From Nonomuraea africana (lineage in GTDB: Bacteria > Actinomycetota > Actinomycetes > Streptosporangiales > Streptosporangiaceae), in contig NZ_JADBEF010000001.1 of NCBI RefSeq assembly GCF_014873535.1, forward strand, positions 7,750,001-7,814,000: a stretch of 64,000 nucleotides of DNA, in the 5' to 3' direction. The position numbers were made by a program, and so were the translations under genes. A model generated the notes under the pieces. That model made no database searches, had not been told where the DNA came from, and saw only the letters and a program-made list of their open reading frames with translations. This document shows, one piece after another, positions 63,743 through 64,000 of the stretch. Position 1 is the stretch's first letter; the number at the start of each line of letters is the position of its first letter.

Positions 63743-64000
63743 GCCAAGAAACGTGGCCGACGTCGAGATCACCCCGTTGTGTGATGCCGTCGGCCCGATG
63801 GGACCCTCCCTCCGCCTGCCGTTCCTCGAGACCTTTCTCGGCGCGGAGGTGGACGAGGGCGAGTGGATCCTCCACTTCCACTGCTTCCTGATCCAGGACG
63901 GCAGGGGCCACGTCACGCTCGTCGACACCGGCATCGGCCCCACCTCCACGTGGGCCCCCGCCCCCGGCAGCCTCCTGAGCGAGCTGGCCGCGGTGGGTGT
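63732..64000 (+). CDS. Metallo-beta-lactamase-fold hydrolase (5' part; runs off window)
   Basis: Only the first 89 residues are visible. VEITPLCDAVGP and LPFLETFLG are followed by WILHFHCFLIQDGRGHVTLVDTGIGPT, the entry strands of the metallo-beta-lactamase fold, in which DTG precedes the metal-binding HxHxDH (beyond the window). The start ATG is chosen by the upstream -10 box; translational coupling to the zinc-ribbon gene is an alternative. Confidence 0.75.
   Translation, partial: MPHKPRNVADVEITPLCDAVGPMGPSLRLPFLETFLGAEVDEGEWILHFHCFLIQDGRGHVTLVDTGIGPTSTWAPAPGSLLSELAAVG

Overview
The window is high-GC DNA with actinobacterial gene structure. It shows Tat and lipoprotein signals, GTG starts, GTGA/ATGA start-stop overlaps, many leaderless start codons placed 5-8 bases after a TAnnnT box, an RsbU-type phosphatase and a trypsin-STAND conflict gene. 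A filamentous actinomycete is most likely. Streptosporangiaceae (Nonomuraea-like) is my guess from protein style, not a demonstrated assignment.

Layout. 1-4.8 kb: an iron-siderophore or other metal-chelate uptake locus (binding lipoprotein plus FecCD permease), divergent from a heterodimeric ABC exporter-fold pair across a 15-base palindromic operator. 4.9-7.7 kb: a DUF1266 protein, a small unknown protein and a HisC-type aminotransferase, followed by four stacked GC-rich hairpins. 7.9-18.5 kb: a carbohydrate utilisation locus probably aimed at an acidic or amino polysaccharide. It holds two related secreted proteins, the internally deleted remnant of a third, two ABC sugar permeases, a sugar-binding lipoprotein, a Gfo/Idh/MocA oxidoreductase, a heparinase II/III-like protein and two amidohydrolases, and is followed by a regulator of a little-described family. 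19.8-26.3 kb: an opposing four-gene unit (FAH-family hydrolase, AraC-type regulator, BadF/GlcNAc-kinase-like kinase, ceramidase-like protein), a GSA-aminomutase-like class III aminotransferase and an EamA transporter. 26.6-29.3 kb: a paralogue of the regulator beside a MurA-like enolpyruvyl transferase.

29.4-45.1 kb is largely housekeeping: purC, purD, corA, a PepSY lipoprotein, a GDPD, purA, DUF3151, class II aldolase, DedA and pyrE. It is interrupted at 36.8-42.2 kb by a variable segment. That segment contains a frameshifted P-loop kinase, a truncated ABC-2 permease, a 1347-residue trypsin/STAND-NTPase/beta-propeller protein and its small Trypco1 partner. These two have the architecture of NTP-dependent biological-conflict systems and are the strongest defence-like element here.

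45.1-64 kb is signalling and RNA or protein quality control: a degenerate GGDEF protein, a one-piece sigma factor/zinc anti-sigma/membrane anchor/extracellular domain fusion, an NYN-domain protein, a VapBC module with a nested palindromic operator, a response regulator, a hybrid kinase with seven tandem HAMP units (similar to fungal Nik1) and an RsbW-like/GAF/PP2C phosphatase. An APC permease, an S9 peptidase whose catalytic His position reads Arg, an RlmA-like rRNA methyltransferase, a membrane protein, a short Rho, a mini zinc ribbon and a partial metallo-beta-lactamase-fold protein follow. I saw no tRNA, rRNA, CRISPR array, IS element or prophage. Domain and family names come from reading motifs, not from database searches.
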